Source: Candidatus Pantoea gossypiicola (GTDB lineage: Bacteria; Pseudomonadota; Gammaproteobacteria; Enterobacterales; Enterobacteriaceae). From it: DNA of 64,000 nt. Position numbers and translations under genes: made by a program. The stretch is from positions 1 through 64,000 of the forward strand of contig NZ_VWVM01000009.1 of NCBI RefSeq assembly GCF_008632075.1, read 5' to 3'. The notes below the pieces were generated by a model. The model had not been told where the DNA came from, did no database searches, and saw nothing but the letters and a program-made list of their open reading frames with translations. Positions 48,488-58,626 of the stretch are shown here, piece after piece; position 1 is the stretch's first letter, and each line of letters opens with the position of its first letter.

Positions 48488-49200
48488 GCGCTCTCCTTTA
48501 ATTGAATCTGACTCAGATAAAAAGCCGCCAGCGCCAGATCTTCTGGCCGGGTGACTTTAATGTTATCACTGCGTCCGCTGACTAACAGCGGATGGTAGCC
48601 GCAATACTCCAGCGCCGAGGCCTCATCCGTTATGGTTGCGCCCTCGGTCAGCGCCCGCGTCAGGCAGGCGGTGAGCAGCGCATGCGGGAAAAATTGCGGC
48701 GTTAAGGCGTGCCAGAGATCGTCACGTTCTACAGTATGGGCCACTGCCGCTTTGCCCGGCTCGCCCCGCTTCATCGTGTCGCGCACGGGCGCGGCCAGAA
48801 TTCCACCCACGTGGCTCTGTTCGCGCACGTTGAGCAGTTGCTGGAGATCGTCGGGATGCAGACAGGGACGCGCAGCGTCATGGACCAGCACCCAGGCGGA
48901 ACCCTGTGCGGCCTGGAGTCCGGCCAGCACCGATTCGGCACGGGTCTCTCCGCCTGTGACCCTGACTACGCGCGGATCGCGTGCCAGCGGCAGGGAAGCA
49001 AAGTGCTCATCATCGGGGCTGAGGGCAACAATCACCTGTCTGATAGCGGGATGGGAAAACAGACGTGCAATGCTGTGTTCCAGAAGGGTGTGCTGACCAA
49101 TCGTCAGATACTGCTTTGGACAGGTTGCCTGCATGCGGCTGCCGATCCCGGCAGCGGGCACCACGGCAATCACATCCGCAAGGGAGGCCAGAGTGTTCAT
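48484..49200 (-). CDS. ispD: 2-C-methyl-D-erythritol 4-phosphate cytidylyltransferase
   Basis: Third step of the MEP pathway, joining CTP to methylerythritol phosphate. The 238-aa chain has the nucleotide-binding loop [20 protein letters not shown] (about 13-32; conserved Arg and Lys) and VHDAARPCL (about 108). It lies three bases after ftsB and overlaps ispF. Confidence 0.98.
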   Translation of the reverse strand: MNTLASLADVIAVVPAAGIGSRMQATCPKQYLTIGQHTLLEHSIARLFSHPAIRQVIVALSPDDEHFASLPLARDPRVVRVTGGETRAESVLAGLQAAQGSAWVLVHDAARPCLHPDDLQQLLNVREQSHVGGILAAPVRDTMKRGEPGKAAVAHTVERDDLWHALTPQFFPHALLTACLTRALTEGATITDEASALEYCGYHPLLVSGRSDNIKVTRPEDLALAAFYLSQIQLKESA

Positions 49201-49203
49201 GTT

Positions 49204-49521
49204 TTATCGTTGTAGGTTTTGCGCTGATTGTTGCGCGTTGCGTTTGTTCTGGTCAGGCACCAGACGATAGAAGGTCTCACCGGGTTTAATCATGCCCAGT
49301 TCATTGCGCGCACGCTCCTCGATCGCTTCCGAGCCGCCATTGAGATCGTCAATTTCGGCAAAAAGCTGATCGTTTCGCGATTTAAGTTTGGCATTGTTTG
49401 CCTGTTGTACCGCGACATCATCATTGACGCGCGTATAGTCATGGATGCCATTTTTCCCCAGCCACAATGAATATTGCAGCCAGCCGAGCAGCACCAATAA
49501 CAGTAACGTCAGTTTTCCCAT
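49204..49521 (-). CDS. ftsB: Cell division protein FtsB
   Basis: Bitopic divisome protein in the FtsQLB complex that triggers septal peptidoglycan synthesis. The 105-aa chain has a short cytoplasmic tip, one membrane helix ([19 protein letters not shown], about 4-22), then a periplasmic coiled coil ([22 protein letters not shown]). I start at ATG 49521 (MGKLTLLL), preceded by GGGGGCGGG; upstream codons do not match the family. Confidence 0.96.
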   Translation of the reverse strand: MGKLTLLLLVLLGWLQYSLWLGKNGIHDYTRVNDDVAVQQANNAKLKSRNDQLFAEIDDLNGGSEAIEERARNELGMIKPGETFYRLVPDQNKRNAQQSAQNLQR

Positions 49522-49690
49522 CCCGCCCCCTAAAAACGGCACAATCATCCCATAACTTTGCACAGGACTCCACACCAGCCGCGAAAATGGCGCGCTTTGC
49601 TGTGCGTCCAGGTAATCAGTACCGAATCTGGCGGGAAAAGATTTGTAACCTGCCGATGCGTTTGCACATCAGCACGGGCGCAGTGATGGC

Positions 49691-50011
49691 TTACCAGCCG
49701 GAGAGAAAGGAGAACATTAACCAGAAAAGCGTGACCACCATAATCACCGTGGCGAGCGCGGCCCAGAGCCACTGTCCGCTCAGCAGCGTATTCAGTGCAA
49801 TCCCCGTAACCACGGCGACAGGCAACAGCGCCAGAAAAAATGGCCAGGTATAGAGAAAGAAAAACAGCGTGTTAGAGCCGAACAGCAGGAACGGGATCGC
49901 CAGCGCACACCAGTAAGCAAGAAAACCGATAACGCCGCCCGGCAACAATGAGCGTGGCTCATCCGGGGCTGAGTCATCTTTACGGGCGAGCATGGGGGTA
50001 ATGTTCTGCAT
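49691..50011 (-). CDS. ygbE: YgbE, DUF3561 inner membrane protein
   Basis: A 106-aa protein with about three membrane segments (GVIGFLAYWCALAIPFLL, TLFFFLYTWPFFLALLPVA, WAALATVIMVVTLFWLMF). GSNTLFFFLYTWPFFLAL is almost the same as E. coli YgbE, found in the same place between cysC and ftsB. No role is known. I choose ATG 50011 (MQNITPML) with AGGA six bases upstream; an ATG two codons earlier lies too close to that site. Confidence 0.88.
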   Translation of the reverse strand: MQNITPMLARKDDSAPDEPRSLLPGGVIGFLAYWCALAIPFLLFGSNTLFFFLYTWPFFLALLPVAVVTGIALNTLLSGQWLWAALATVIMVVTLFWLMFSFLSGW

Positions 50012-50063
50012 AGGCATCCTGTTGGCGCGAGGGCGGCAGATCAGACGATCCGCCGCTGTCTCT

Positions 50064-50669
50064 TCAGGATCTGATGATATCGCGGTCACGCAGCAGGTCT
50101 AACAATTGGGCGGCCAGTTTTGTAACCAATTGTTCGCCATCCAGCTGAATTTCCGGGCTCTCCGGAGCTTCATAAACGCTGTCGATACCGGTGAAGTTTC
50201 GCAGTTCTCCGGCACGGGCTTTGCGATATAACCCTTTCGGATCGCGCGCCTCACACACCGCTAACGGCGTATCGACAAACACCTCGATAAACTGTCCCGG
50301 TTCCAGCAGATCGCGCACCATCTGCCGCTCGGCGCGATGCGGTGAAATAAAGGCGGTGAGTACCACTAATCCGGCATCCACCATCAGTTTCGCCACTTCG
50401 CCGACCCGACGGATATTCTCTTTACGGTCGTCATCGCTGAAACCGAGGTCACGGCACAGGCCGTGACGCACATTATCCCCATCCAGCAGATAGGTGCTGA
50501 CACCGATGCGGTGCAGCGCCTGCTCCAGCGCACCGGCAACAGTCGATTTCCCCGAGCCCGACAGCCCGGTGAACCACAGCACCACGCCCTGATGGCCGTG
50601 CTGCTGCTCGCGAGAAGCACGAGTTACCGGATGGTCATGCCACACCACGTTATCATCGTGCTGCGCCAT
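50064..50669 (-). CDS. cysC: Adenylylsulfate kinase
   Basis: Phosphorylates APS to PAPS, the second activation step of sulfate. The 201-aa length equals E. coli CysC. P-loop [14 protein letters not shown] (about 33-46), [16 protein letters not shown] (about 63-78) and the phosphoserine-site region ISPHRAER (about 109) are conserved. Its ATG shares a base with the cysN stop (TAATG), so the two are coupled. Confidence 0.98.
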   Translation of the reverse strand: MAQHDDNVVWHDHPVTRASREQQHGHQGVVLWFTGLSGSGKSTVAGALEQALHRIGVSTYLLDGDNVRHGLCRDLGFSDDDRKENIRRVGEVAKLMVDAGLVVLTAFISPHRAERQMVRDLLEPGQFIEVFVDTPLAVCEARDPKGLYRKARAGELRNFTGIDSVYEAPESPEIQLDGEQLVTKLAAQLLDLLRDRDIIRS

Positions 50670-52096
50670 TATTGACCGCCCAGCAGGTCGCGCGCATTCC
50701 AGTGCGGGAAGTGACGGCGCACCAGCGCATTCAGTTCCAGCTCAAACGCGCTGAACTCACCGCTGTTAACCGGCACATCATGATTTGGCTGATGGATCAT
50801 GCCGGCACCTACAGTGACGTTGCTCAGGCGATCGATAAAGATCATGCCGCCGGTCACCGGATTCTGCTGATAGCTGTCGAGCACCATCGGTTCATCAAAG
50901 GTGATCTCAATGCGACCAATACCGTTCAGCGGCAGCGAATCGACCTGACGCGTCTCCAGCGAGTTGATCTCAACCTGATGCAGCACCTTCTCAACGCGAC
51001 CACGCGTTTTCTTACCGGCGATTTTCAGGTCATAGCTCTGACCGGCCTGCAATGGCTGTTCCGCCATCCAGACCACATCAACGCTGGCAGACTGCACCGC
51101 AGCCAGCGCGTCGCTGGCATCCACCAGCAGATCGCCACGGCTGATATCAATTTCATCCTGCAGCACCAGCGTAATCGCTTCGCCTGCACCCGCTTCCTGC
51201 AGATCGCCATCAAAAGTCACAATGCGGGCAATGGTCGACTCCACGCCAGACGGCAGCACTTTTACGCGCTGGCCTACCTGCACGCTGCCCGACGCCAGCG
51301 TACCGGCATAGCCACGGAAATCCAGATTCGGACGGTTCACATACTGCACCGGGAAACGCATCGGCTGATGATCAACTACGCGCTTCAGCTCCACGGTTTC
51401 CAGCACATCCAGCAGCGTCGGGCCGCTGTACCACGGCATAGTCTGACTGGCAGAGGCGACGTTATCTCCTTCCAGCGCTGACATTGGCACAAAGCGGATA
51501 TCAAGGTCTTCCGGCAACTGGGCAGCAAAGTCGAGGTAATCCTGTTTAATCTGCTCAAAGCGTGCCTGATCGTACGCCACCAGGTCCATCTTGTTGATCG
51601 CCACCACCAGGTGTTTGATGCCCAGCAGCGTCGAGATAAAGCTGTGACGGCGAGTCTGATCCAGTACGCCTTTACGTGCATCGATCAGCAGGATCGCCAG
51701 ATCGCAGGTTGACGCGCCGGTTGCCATGTTGCGGGTGTACTGCTCATGTCCCGGCGTATCGGCGATAATAAACTTACGCTTTTCGGTCGAGAAGTAGCGG
51801 CAGGCAACATCGATGGTAATGCCCTGCTCACGCTCAGCCTGCAGGCCATCCACCAGCAGCGCCAGATCAAGCTTCTCGCCCTGGGTACCGTGACGTTTGC
51901 TGTCATTGTGCAGTGAGGAAAGCTGATCTTCATAGATCTGACGGGTGTCGTGCAGCAGACGCCCAATCAGGGTACTTTTTCCGTCGTCGACGCTGCCGCA
52001 GGTCAGAAAACGCAGCAGGCTCTTATGCTGTTGAGCGGTCAGCCAGGCTTCAACGCCGCCCTGGTCGGCAATCTGTTGTGCAATTACGGTATTCAT
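50669..52096 (-). CDS. cysN: Sulfate adenylyltransferase subunit 1 (GTPase)
   Basis: Regulatory GTPase half of ATP sulfurylase; GTP hydrolysis drives APS formation by CysD. The 475-aa length equals E. coli. EF-Tu-like motifs: [14 protein letters not shown] (about 34-47), [12 protein letters not shown] (about 114-125), NKMDLV (about 169-174), followed by two beta-barrel domains. It lies 11 bp after cysD. Confidence 0.98.
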   Translation of the reverse strand: MNTVIAQQIADQGGVEAWLTAQQHKSLLRFLTCGSVDDGKSTLIGRLLHDTRQIYEDQLSSLHNDSKRHGTQGEKLDLALLVDGLQAEREQGITIDVACRYFSTEKRKFIIADTPGHEQYTRNMATGASTCDLAILLIDARKGVLDQTRRHSFISTLLGIKHLVVAINKMDLVAYDQARFEQIKQDYLDFAAQLPEDLDIRFVPMSALEGDNVASASQTMPWYSGPTLLDVLETVELKRVVDHQPMRFPVQYVNRPNLDFRGYAGTLASGSVQVGQRVKVLPSGVESTIARIVTFDGDLQEAGAGEAITLVLQDEIDISRGDLLVDASDALAAVQSASVDVVWMAEQPLQAGQSYDLKIAGKKTRGRVEKVLHQVEINSLETRQVDSLPLNGIGRIEITFDEPMVLDSYQQNPVTGGMIFIDRLSNVTVGAGMIHQPNHDVPVNSGEFSAFELELNALVRRHFPHWNARDLLGGQ

Positions 52097-52107
52097 CTGG
52101 CGTCTCC

Positions 52108-53016
52108 TTAGAAATAACCCTGGCGTTTTTTCAGTTCCATCGAACCGGACTGATCGCGATCGATCATGCGGCCCTGACGCTCGCTGGTAGTGGAGACCAG
52201 CATCTCTTCGATGATCGCTGGCAGCGTCTGCGCTTCGGACTCTACCGCCCCGGTCAGCGGCCAGCAGCCGAGCGTACGGAAACGGACCATCCGCTGGGTG
52301 ATCTCTTCACCCGGCTGCAGGTTGATGCGATCGTCATCGATCATCATCAGCATGCCATCACGCTCCAGCACCGGACGCGGTGCGGCGAGATAGAGCGGCA
52401 CGATCTCAATGTTTTCCAGGAAGATGTACTGCCAGATATCCAGTTCGGTCCAGTTCGATAGCGGGAAGACGCGGATGCTCTCGCCCTTATTAATCTGGCC
52501 GTTGTAATTGTGCCACAGCTCAGGACGCTGGTTTTTCGGGTCCCAGCGGTGGAAGCGGTCACGGAAGGAGTAGATACGCTCTTTGGCGCGTGACTTCTCT
52601 TCATCGCGACGTGCGCCGCCAAAGGCCGCGTCAAAACCATATTTGTTCAGCGCCTGCTTCAGCCCTTCCGTCTTCATGATGTCAGTGTGTTTGGCACTGC
52701 CGTGGACAAACGGGTTAATCCCCATCGCCACGCCTTCCGGGTTGCGGTGAACCAGCAACTCTGCGCCCATCGCTTTCACGGTGCGGTCGCGAAATTCGTA
52801 CATTTCACGGAATTTCCAGCCGGTATCCACATGCAGCAGCGGGAACGGCAGCGTGCCCGGATAAAAGGCTTTACGCGCCAGATGCAGCATCACCGAGGAG
52901 TCTTTGCCGATGGAATACATCATCACCGGGTTGCTGAACTCCGCCGCCACTTCGCGAATGATGTGGATACTCTCCGCCTCCAGCTGACGCAGATGAGTGA
53001 GTCGTTTTTGGTCCAT
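52108..53016 (-). CDS. cysD: Sulfate adenylyltransferase subunit 2
   Basis: Catalytic half of ATP sulfurylase, a PP-loop pyrophosphatase-fold enzyme ([18 protein letters not shown] near 35-52). The 302-aa length equals E. coli Cys[19 protein letters not shown] is another family mark. It lies nine bases after cysG, so cysGDNC forms one operon here. Confidence 0.98.
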   Translation of the reverse strand: MDQKRLTHLRQLEAESIHIIREVAAEFSNPVMMYSIGKDSSVMLHLARKAFYPGTLPFPLLHVDTGWKFREMYEFRDRTVKAMGAELLVHRNPEGVAMGINPFVHGSAKHTDIMKTEGLKQALNKYGFDAAFGGARRDEEKSRAKERIYSFRDRFHRWDPKNQRPELWHNYNGQINKGESIRVFPLSNWTELDIWQYIFLENIEIVPLYLAAPRPVLERDGMLMMIDDDRINLQPGEEITQRMVRFRTLGCWPLTGAVESEAQTLPAIIEEMLVSTTSERQGRMIDRDQSGSMELKKRQGYF

Positions 53017-53025
53017 GATTTTCCC

Positions 53026-54441
53026 TCAAGCCAGATTGACAACGGCGGACTCGCGAGTCCCCTGCTGTGCTGAATGTTTAAACCAGGCGAGTTGCCCGTG
53101 CAGATTAACCACCTCTCCGATCACCAGCAGCGCCGGAGTAGGTGCCGAGGCGGCCAGCGCCTCAAGTTGTTCTAAGGTGCCGGTGAGCACCTGTTGATCC
53201 TGACGGGTGCCGCGACTGATCACCGCCACGGGCGTTGATGGTGCGCGACCGTGCTGAATCAGCGCCGCGCTGATAGCAGCCGCTTTAACCGTGCCCATGT
53301 AGATCGCCAGCGTCTGACGCGCACGCGCCAGCGATGGCCAGTCGATATCATCGCCATCGGGACGGCAGTGACCGGTAATAAACATCACGCTCTGCGCGTA
53401 ATCGCGGTGGGTCAGCGGAATACCGGCATAGGCCGTCGCACCGGCAGCCGCGGTGACGCCCGGCACTACCTGGAACGGCACGCCCGCCTGCTGTGCCGCC
53501 TGCAGCTCTTCGCCGCCGCGGCCAAAGATAAAGGGATCGCCACCCTTGAGGCGGACAACGCGCTTACCTTTCAGGGCCAGTGAAACCAGCAACTGATTAA
53601 TCTCTTCCTGGGGTAACGTATGCGCGCTGGCGCGTTTACCGACGCAGATGCGGTCGGCGTCGCGACGCACCAGGTCCAGCACCTCTTCGCTGACCAGATG
53701 GTCGTAGAGCACTACATCGGCTAACTGCATGACCTGCAGGCCACGTAGCGTCAGCAGGCCGCTGTCGCCCGGCCCGGCACCTACCAGAAAGATCTCGCCC
53801 TGACGGGTTGGCTCTTCCAGCAGTTCACGATCCAGCGTGCGCTTCGCCTCTTCGACGTTACCGGCTGACATCTGACTGGCGAACAGACCGTCGAAGGCCC
53901 GCTCCCAGAAACGACGACGATCGGACATGCGGCTGAAGCGCTGTTTAACTTTATCGCGCCAGAGTCCGGCGACCTCCGCCATCTGACCAAGACTGGCGGG
54001 CAGCAACGTTTCGATTTTTTCGCGCAGCATGCGTGCCAGCACCGGTGCGGTGCCGCTGGAGGAGATCGCCACCACCAGTGGTGAACGGTCAACAATCGAC
54101 GGGAAGATAAAGGTACATTTTGGCTGGTCGTCGACCACGTTAACCAGCTTATGCCGCGCGTTAGCAGCTTCAAAAACCTGGGCGTTGAGATGATTATCGT
54201 CCGTGGCAGCAATCACCAGGAAAACACCATCCAGCTGGGCCGGGTCAAACGCGGTCGCCACCCACTCCAGCTCCTGCTTATCCAGCAGTGCCTGCAGTTC
54301 CGGGCAGAGTTCACGCGAGGCGATCTGAACGCGTGCGTGCGCGCGACGCAGCAGTTCAATTTTTCGCGCCGCAATATCTCCACCGCCGACAACCAGAACC
54401 GGGCGGCCAGAGAGATCGGCAAAAAGAGGCAAATAGTCCAC
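53026..54441 (-). CDS. cysG: Siroheme synthase (multifunctional CysG)
   Basis: Makes siroheme from uroporphyrinogen III: methylation, oxidation and iron insertion. The 471-aa protein has an N-terminal dehydrogenase/ferrochelatase part ([13 protein letters not shown], about 15-27; [14 protein letters not shown] with the phosphoserine site) and a C-terminal SUMT part ([16 protein letters not shown] near 218; [14 protein letters not shown] near 302). It starts at GTG 54441 with AGGG six bases upstream. The C-terminal tail is about 14 residues longer than in E. coli. In E. coli cysG lies with nirBD; here it leads the cysDNC operon and feeds CysI with its cofactor. Confidence 0.96.
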   Translation of the reverse strand: MDYLPLFADLSGRPVLVVGGGDIAARKIELLRRAHARVQIASRELCPELQALLDKQELEWVATAFDPAQLDGVFLVIAATDDNHLNAQVFEAANARHKLVNVVDDQPKCTFIFPSIVDRSPLVVAISSSGTAPVLARMLREKIETLLPASLGQMAEVAGLWRDKVKQRFSRMSDRRRFWERAFDGLFASQMSAGNVEEAKRTLDRELLEEPTRQGEIFLVGAGPGDSGLLTLRGLQVMQLADVVLYDHLVSEEVLDLVRRDADRICVGKRASAHTLPQEEINQLLVSLALKGKRVVRLKGGDPFIFGRGGEELQAAQQAGVPFQVVPGVTAAAGATAYAGIPLTHRDYAQSVMFITGHCRPDGDDIDWPSLARARQTLAIYMGTVKAAAISAALIQHGRAPSTPVAVISRGTRQDQQVLTGTLEQLEALAASAPTPALLVIGEVVNLHGQLAWFKHSAQQGTRESAVVNLA

Positions 54442-54806
54442 GTTAACCCTGATGATTTAACTTTGTATTAACGCGACTATACGTCGCTGAGTTTATCCAG
54501 ATGAAATTACGAATTGGAATGAGTAGTTACCGAATGGAATAACGACACCGCAAAGCACAGAACAATTTGATCTTAGCAGATGAAATGTAATGGCTTTTTC
54601 GTGAACAGGCTCACACATTCACATTTACTTACGCCACTGTAAAAGCAGATAAGTGCCAGCGATAAATGTGCGTGGGTGCTTTCGCTCAGAGCAGCGCCCG
54701 ATTCCGCTACCCAGCTCGCAGAACAAAAGGGGTATAATGCGCGCGGCATGAGCAGGCCCGGCCCGCATGCCTGTTGGCTCCCGGATAATGAAAAAAAGGA
54801 TGCACT
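54442..54806. promoter_or_regulatory. Divergent cysG/iap control region
   Basis: 365 bp with no supported gene. On the minus strand TATAGT (54476-54481) is a fair -10 for cysG without a good -35, as expected for a CysB-activated promoter; the AT-rich stretch 54490-54560 could hold the CysB sites, but I cannot align a motif. On the plus strand TATAAT (54733-54738) is a likely iap -10. Confidence 0.45.
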
Positions 54807-55820
54807 ATGTTTTGTTCCCTCCGCCTGAGGGTTGCGACAGTTTTGTTGAGCGCACTCATTTCCCCGCTGGCCCTGGCCGCGCCAGCGGGTCAGTTTGCCG
54901 AACAGCAGGTCCGGCACATCGCCACTTATTTTCCTGGCCGCATGAGTGGTAGTCCGGCTGAGCTGATGGCCGCTGACTATCTGCAACAGCAATTTACCGC
55001 GCTGGGGTATAAAACCGATACCCGCCAGTTCAACACCGGCTATAAGTGGCAGGAAGATGACGGCACGCAGCGCTGGCATAAGCTCACGGCCACCTCGGTA
55101 ATTGCCGCTCGTGCAGGCAGCGTGCCGCAGGAGATCCTGATCGTGGCGCATCTGGATACCTGGACGCCACAGAACAGTAGCCAGGTCCATCATAATCTGG
55201 GCGGCTTACGTCTGCAGGGCGTCGACGATAATGCGTCGGGTCTTGGCGTGATGCTGGAGCTGGCACAGCAGCTGAGTCACAAACCGCTGCACTATGGCAT
55301 TCGCTTTGTGGCGCTGAGCGCCGGAGAAGCGGACCTGCATGGCATGGATGATTATGTTGAGCGGATGAGCACGCGCGAGAAGAAGAACACGCTGCTGGTT
55401 ATCGATCTGAACAGCCTGATCACCGGCGATCATCTCTATTTCAACAGCGGCATGAACACGCCCCGTGCGGTGCGCAAGCAGACCAGCGACCGCGCTCTGC
55501 TACTGGCCCGTCAGCTGGGCATTCCCGCTGCCAGCCACCAGCTGAATCGTAAAGACTTCAACGGTCTGAATGCCTTCGACAGGGCAGGCTTTCCGCTGCT
55601 GGATGTCACCGCCAGCAACTGGACGCTGGGAAATAAAGATGGCGCATTACAGCGTCATCGCAGCCACCACTTTCCAGATGGCATGACCCGTCATCAGACT
55701 GACCTGGATAATCTGAACTATCTCGACCGCTGGCTGCCGGGCCAGATAGCGCTGCGAACCCGCGACAGCGTTCGCGTGCTGCTGCCGCTAATCAGCGAAC
55801 TGACCAATCCTAAAGTATGA
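54807..55820 (+). CDS. iap: Iap-like secreted M28 aminopeptidase, altered active site
   Basis: Homologue of E. coli Iap, the periplasmic aminopeptidase that trims alkaline phosphatase isozymes. The 337-aa precursor has a signal peptide (about 1-24, ALAA) and an M28 zinc peptidase domain. The metal ligands His115-X-Asp117 (AHLDT) and Asp141 (VDDNASG) are kept. However, the usual Glu-Glu pair is Gly173-Glu174 (SAGEAD), and the Asp expected in the LDN position is Asn202 (IDLNSL). The general base and one metal ligand therefore look changed. AAGGA lies eight bases before the ATG. A YciI-like gene follows after nine bases. Confidence 0.85.
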   Translation: MFCSLRLRVATVLLSALISPLALAAPAGQFAEQQVRHIATYFPGRMSGSPAELMAADYLQQQFTALGYKTDTRQFNTGYKWQEDDGTQRWHKLTATSVIAARAGSVPQEILIVAHLDTWTPQNSSQVHHNLGGLRLQGVDDNASGLGVMLELAQQLSHKPLHYGIRFVALSAGEADLHGMDDYVERMSTREKKNTLLVIDLNSLITGDHLYFNSGMNTPRAVRKQTSDRALLLARQLGIPAASHQLNRKDFNGLNAFDRAGFPLLDVTASNWTLGNKDGALQRHRSHHFPDGMTRHQTDLDNLNYLDRWLPGQIALRTRDSVRVLLPLISELTNPKV

Positions 55821-55829
55821 GGATCTGAC

Positions 55830-56114
55830 ATGTACGTCATTTTTCTGAATTATGTTCGTCCGGTAGAAGAGGTTGAAGTGCTGCTGGCAGGCCATATCGA
55901 CTGGCTGGATCGCTATTTTGATGCGGGCTTTTTTATTGCCGCGGGACGTAAAGATCCACGTACGGGCGGCATGTTGCTGGTCAGGGAGATGGAACGTGAA
56001 AAGCTGGATGCGATATTAGCGGAAGATCCGTTTGTCGCCGTGGCAGAGTATGAGGTGACGAAGGTGAATGTGACGCGCGAAGCGGAGGCGTTTGCCGGAT
56101 TAAAAGGCGTTTAG
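55830..56114 (+). CDS. YciI-like protein
   Basis: A 94-aa protein with the YCII fold (ferredoxin-like alpha-beta). MYVIFLNYVRPVEEVEVLLAG and the conserved HIDWLDRYFDAGFFIAAGRKDPRTGGM stretch (His22, Asp-His-type site; about 22-48) are typical. Relatives are small enzymes or stress proteins of mostly unknown role; a few dechlorinate or isomerise aromatics. GAGGATC lies before the ATG. It probably forms an operon with iap and fills the place where E. coli has its CRISPR-Cas locus. Confidence 0.85.
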   Translation: MYVIFLNYVRPVEEVEVLLAGHIDWLDRYFDAGFFIAAGRKDPRTGGMLLVREMEREKLDAILAEDPFVAVAEYEVTKVNVTREAEAFAGLKGV

Positions 56115-56140
56115 CTGCCTGACTGACTGCGCGAAGACAT

Positions 56141-56164
56141 TCTCTCCCCCTCGCGGGGGAGAGA
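56141..56164. repeat. Perfect 10-bp inverted repeat before cysH 3' end
   Basis: TCTCTCCCCC (56141-56150), TCGC loop and GGGGGAGAGA (56155-56164) lie between the YciI-like gene and cysH, which converge. No T run follows in either direction, so it is a strong hairpin rather than a standard terminator; it may still stop or protect both transcripts. Confidence 0.75.
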
Positions 56165-56173
56165 AGCACGGCA

Positions 56174-56908
56174 TCAGCCTTCGTGCAGACCACACTCGCG
56201 CTTGAGACCGAAAAAGCGCGTCTCTTCTTCTGCCATACCCGGCTCCCATTTGCGGGTGGTATGGGTATCACCTACTGAAAGATAGCCTTCATCCCACAGC
56301 GGATGGTACTTCAGCTTGTGCTGTTCCAGGTACTGATGAATCTGGCGGTTATCCCAGTCAATAATCGGCAGCAGCTTAAAGACGCCACGCTGCACGCCCA
56401 GCACCGGCAGATTCGCCCGGCTGCCGGACTGATCGCGGCGCAGGCCGGCAAACCAGGTCTGGGCACCCAGGGTTTCGATAGCCCGGTTCATCGGCTCGAC
56501 TTTATTGATCTCGTTATATTTCTCAATCCCCTCGACGCCCTGCTCCCACAGCTTGCCGTAGCGCGCTTCCTGCCAGGCCGGTGAGGTTTCGGCGCGGAAC
56601 ACTTTGAGGTTGAGATTGAGCTGGTCCGCCAGCTCATCAATAAAACGATAGGTCTCCGGGAAGAGATAGCCGGTGTCGGTCAGTATCACCGGAATATCGG
56701 GCTGCTGACGCGTCACCAGGTGCAGCGACACCGCGGCCTGAATACCGAAGCTGGAGGAGAGCACATAGGCTCCCGGTAAATTCTCCAGCGCCCAGCTGAC
56801 CCGCTCTTCTGCTGACGCCTTCTCCAGCTGCGCATTGGTCGCCGCCAGCGCCATAGCGCGCTGGACTTTGGACATCTCATTCAGTGCTGCGAGGTCAGGA
56901 TGACTCAT
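56174..56908 (-). CDS. cysH: Phosphoadenosine phosphosulfate reductase
   Basis: Reduces PAPS to sulfite with thioredoxin. The 244-aa length equals E. coli CysH. PP-loop-like [14 protein letters not shown] (about 51-64), [15 protein letters not shown], and the C-terminal catalytic ECGLHEG (Cys near 239) are present. The lack of the second CC...CC pairs shows the PAPS-type rather than APS-type reductase. It overlaps cysI by four bases. Confidence 0.98.
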   Translation of the reverse strand: MSHPDLAALNEMSKVQRAMALAATNAQLEKASAEERVSWALENLPGAYVLSSSFGIQAAVSLHLVTRQQPDIPVILTDTGYLFPETYRFIDELADQLNLNLKVFRAETSPAWQEARYGKLWEQGVEGIEKYNEINKVEPMNRAIETLGAQTWFAGLRRDQSGSRANLPVLGVQRGVFKLLPIIDWDNRQIHQYLEQHKLKYHPLWDEGYLSVGDTHTTRKWEPGMAEEETRFFGLKRECGLHEG

Positions 56909-58626
56909 TTTGCCTCCTCCCAGAAGTCGCGTGCCGGGTCCAGCACCGGCGCGACAATGCCCGCGCGGATGGTGAAGTCACCAAAGCCTTCTGCCGCCTG
57001 GCGCTCGGTGGCCCAGCGTCCCACCAGCTCATCAATGGTGGCGAGAATTTCGCTTTCGTTAATGTTCTCACGGTACATGCGGGGAATACGCGTTCCGGTG
57101 CGGTTTCCGCCCAGATGCAGGTTATAGCGGCCTGGCGCTTTACCCACCAGACCCAGCTCTGCCAGCATGGCACGACCACAACCGTTCGGACAACCGGTAA
57201 CGCGTAACACTATGTGCTCATCACCGACGCCGTGAGCATGCATGATGCCCTCGACTTTGGTCACAAACGCGGGCAGGAAGCGTTCGGCTTCTGCCATCGC
57301 CAGCGGACAGGTCGGGAACGCAACGCAGGCCATGGAGTTTTCGCGCTGTGGCGTCACATGATCCATCAGACCATGTTCGCGGGCGATCGCTTCAATCTGC
57401 GCTTTTTCGCTTTCCGGCACGCCCGCCACAATCAGGTTCTGGTTGGCCGTCAGGCGGAAGTCACCCTGATGGATTTTCGCAATTTCGGCAATGCCGCTCT
57501 TCAGCGGACGGCCCGGATAGTCAAGCAGGCGACCATTCTCGATAAACAGCGTCAGGTGCCATTTATTGTCGATGCCTTTAATCCAGCCAATGCGATCGCC
57601 ACGGGTGGTAAATTCATACGGGCGGATCGGCTCAAAGGTCACACCGGCTCGTTTTTCCACTTCCGCTTTAAAGGTTTCGACGCCAACGCGTTCCAGGGTG
57701 TACTTGGTTTTGGCATTTTTACGGTCGGTTCGGTTACCCCAGTCACGCTGGGTGGTGACGACCGCTTCAGCCACGTCGAGGATCTTATCTACCGGGAAGT
57801 AGCCAAACTCGCTGGCGGTGCGTGCGTAAGTCGCTTTGTTGCCGTGCTCGATCGACAGGCCACCACCCACCAGCAGGTTGAAGCCCACCAGCTTGCCGTT
57901 CTCGGCGACGGCGACAAAGTTCAGATCGTTGGCGTGCAGATCCACATCGTTATGCGGCGGGATCACCACGGTAGTTTTGAATTTACGCGGCAGATAGGTT
58001 TCACCGAGGATCGGCTCTTCATCTGTTGTCGCGACTTTTTCTTTATCCCACCAGATTTCTGCATAGGCACGGGTGCGCGGCAACAGATGCTCGGAGAGCT
58101 TCTTCGCCCACTCATACGCTTCCTGATGCAGTTCCGACTCAACCGGGTTCGACGTACAGAGCACGTTACGGTTGACGTCGTTGGCGGTCGCCAGCGCATC
58201 CAGTCCCACTTCATGCAGCATCTGATGCGTCGGCTTGACGTTCTTCTTCAGAATGCCGTGAAACTGGAAGGTCTGACGGTTGGTCAGACGGATGCTGCCA
58301 TAAAGGGTTTTATCGGTAGCAAATTTGTCGATGGCCAGCCACTGCGTCGGCGTAATGATGCCGCCCGGCAGTCGGCAGCGCAGCATCATGGCGTGCCGCG
58401 GTTCCAGCTTCTGCTCCGCACGTTCGGCACGAATGTCGCGATCGTCCTGCTGGTACATGCCGTGAAAACGGATCAGCAGGAAGTTGTCGCCAGTAAAGCC
58501 GCCAGTCAGACCCTCTTCCAGATCTTCTTTGATAGTGCCGCGCAGATAGTTACTCTGCTTCTTCAGGCGCTCAGCGTCGGTTAATTTGCCTTCTACAACC
58601 AGCGGTCCAGGGTGTTTATCGCTCAT
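56905..58626 (-). CDS. cysI: Sulfite reductase hemoprotein beta subunit
   Basis: Reduces sulfite to sulfide with siroheme coupled to a 4Fe-4S cluster. The 573-aa protein has the four cluster cysteines in [19 protein letters not shown] (about 437-455) and [12 protein letters not shown] (about 480-491), and ferredoxin-like half domains around [11 protein letters not shown]. Its ATG shares a base with the cysJ stop (TAATG). It depends on siroheme from CysG in the neighbouring operon. Confidence 0.98.
   Translation of the reverse strand: MSDKHPGPLVVEGKLTDAERLKKQSNYLRGTIKEDLEEGLTGGFTGDNFLLIRFHGMYQQDDRDIRAERAEQKLEPRHAMMLRCRLPGGIITPTQWLAIDKFATDKTLYGSIRLTNRQTFQFHGILKKNVKPTHQMLHEVGLDALATANDVNRNVLCTSNPVESELHQEAYEWAKKLSEHLLPRTRAYAEIWWDKEKVATTDEEPILGETYLPRKFKTTVVIPPHNDVDLHANDLNFVAVAENGKLVGFNLLVGGGLSIEHGNKATYARTASEFGYFPVDKILDVAEAVVTTQRDWGNRTDRKNAKTKYTLERVGVETFKAEVEKRAGVTFEPIRPYEFTTRGDRIGWIKGIDNKWHLTLFIENGRLLDYPGRPLKSGIAEIAKIHQGDFRLTANQNLIVAGVPESEKAQIEAIAREHGLMDHVTPQRENSMACVAFPTCPLAMAEAERFLPAFVTKVEGIMHAHGVGDEHIVLRVTGCPNGCGRAMLAELGLVGKAPGRYNLHLGGNRTGTRIPRMYRENINESEILATIDELVGRWATERQAAEGFGDFTIRAGIVAPVLDPARDFWEEAK

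Noticed and set aside
54573..55193. 206-residue minus-strand frame over the iap start
   Set aside because: Antisense to the well-supported iap gene and its promoter; no domain resemblance.
56141..56164. Intrinsic terminator after the YciI-like gene
   Set aside because: Strong stem but no T run on either side, so listed as an inverted repeat instead.
57214..58584. 456-residue plus-strand frame inside cysI
   Set aside because: Long, but fully antisense to conserved cysI codons; G+C-rich codon positions often produce such frames.
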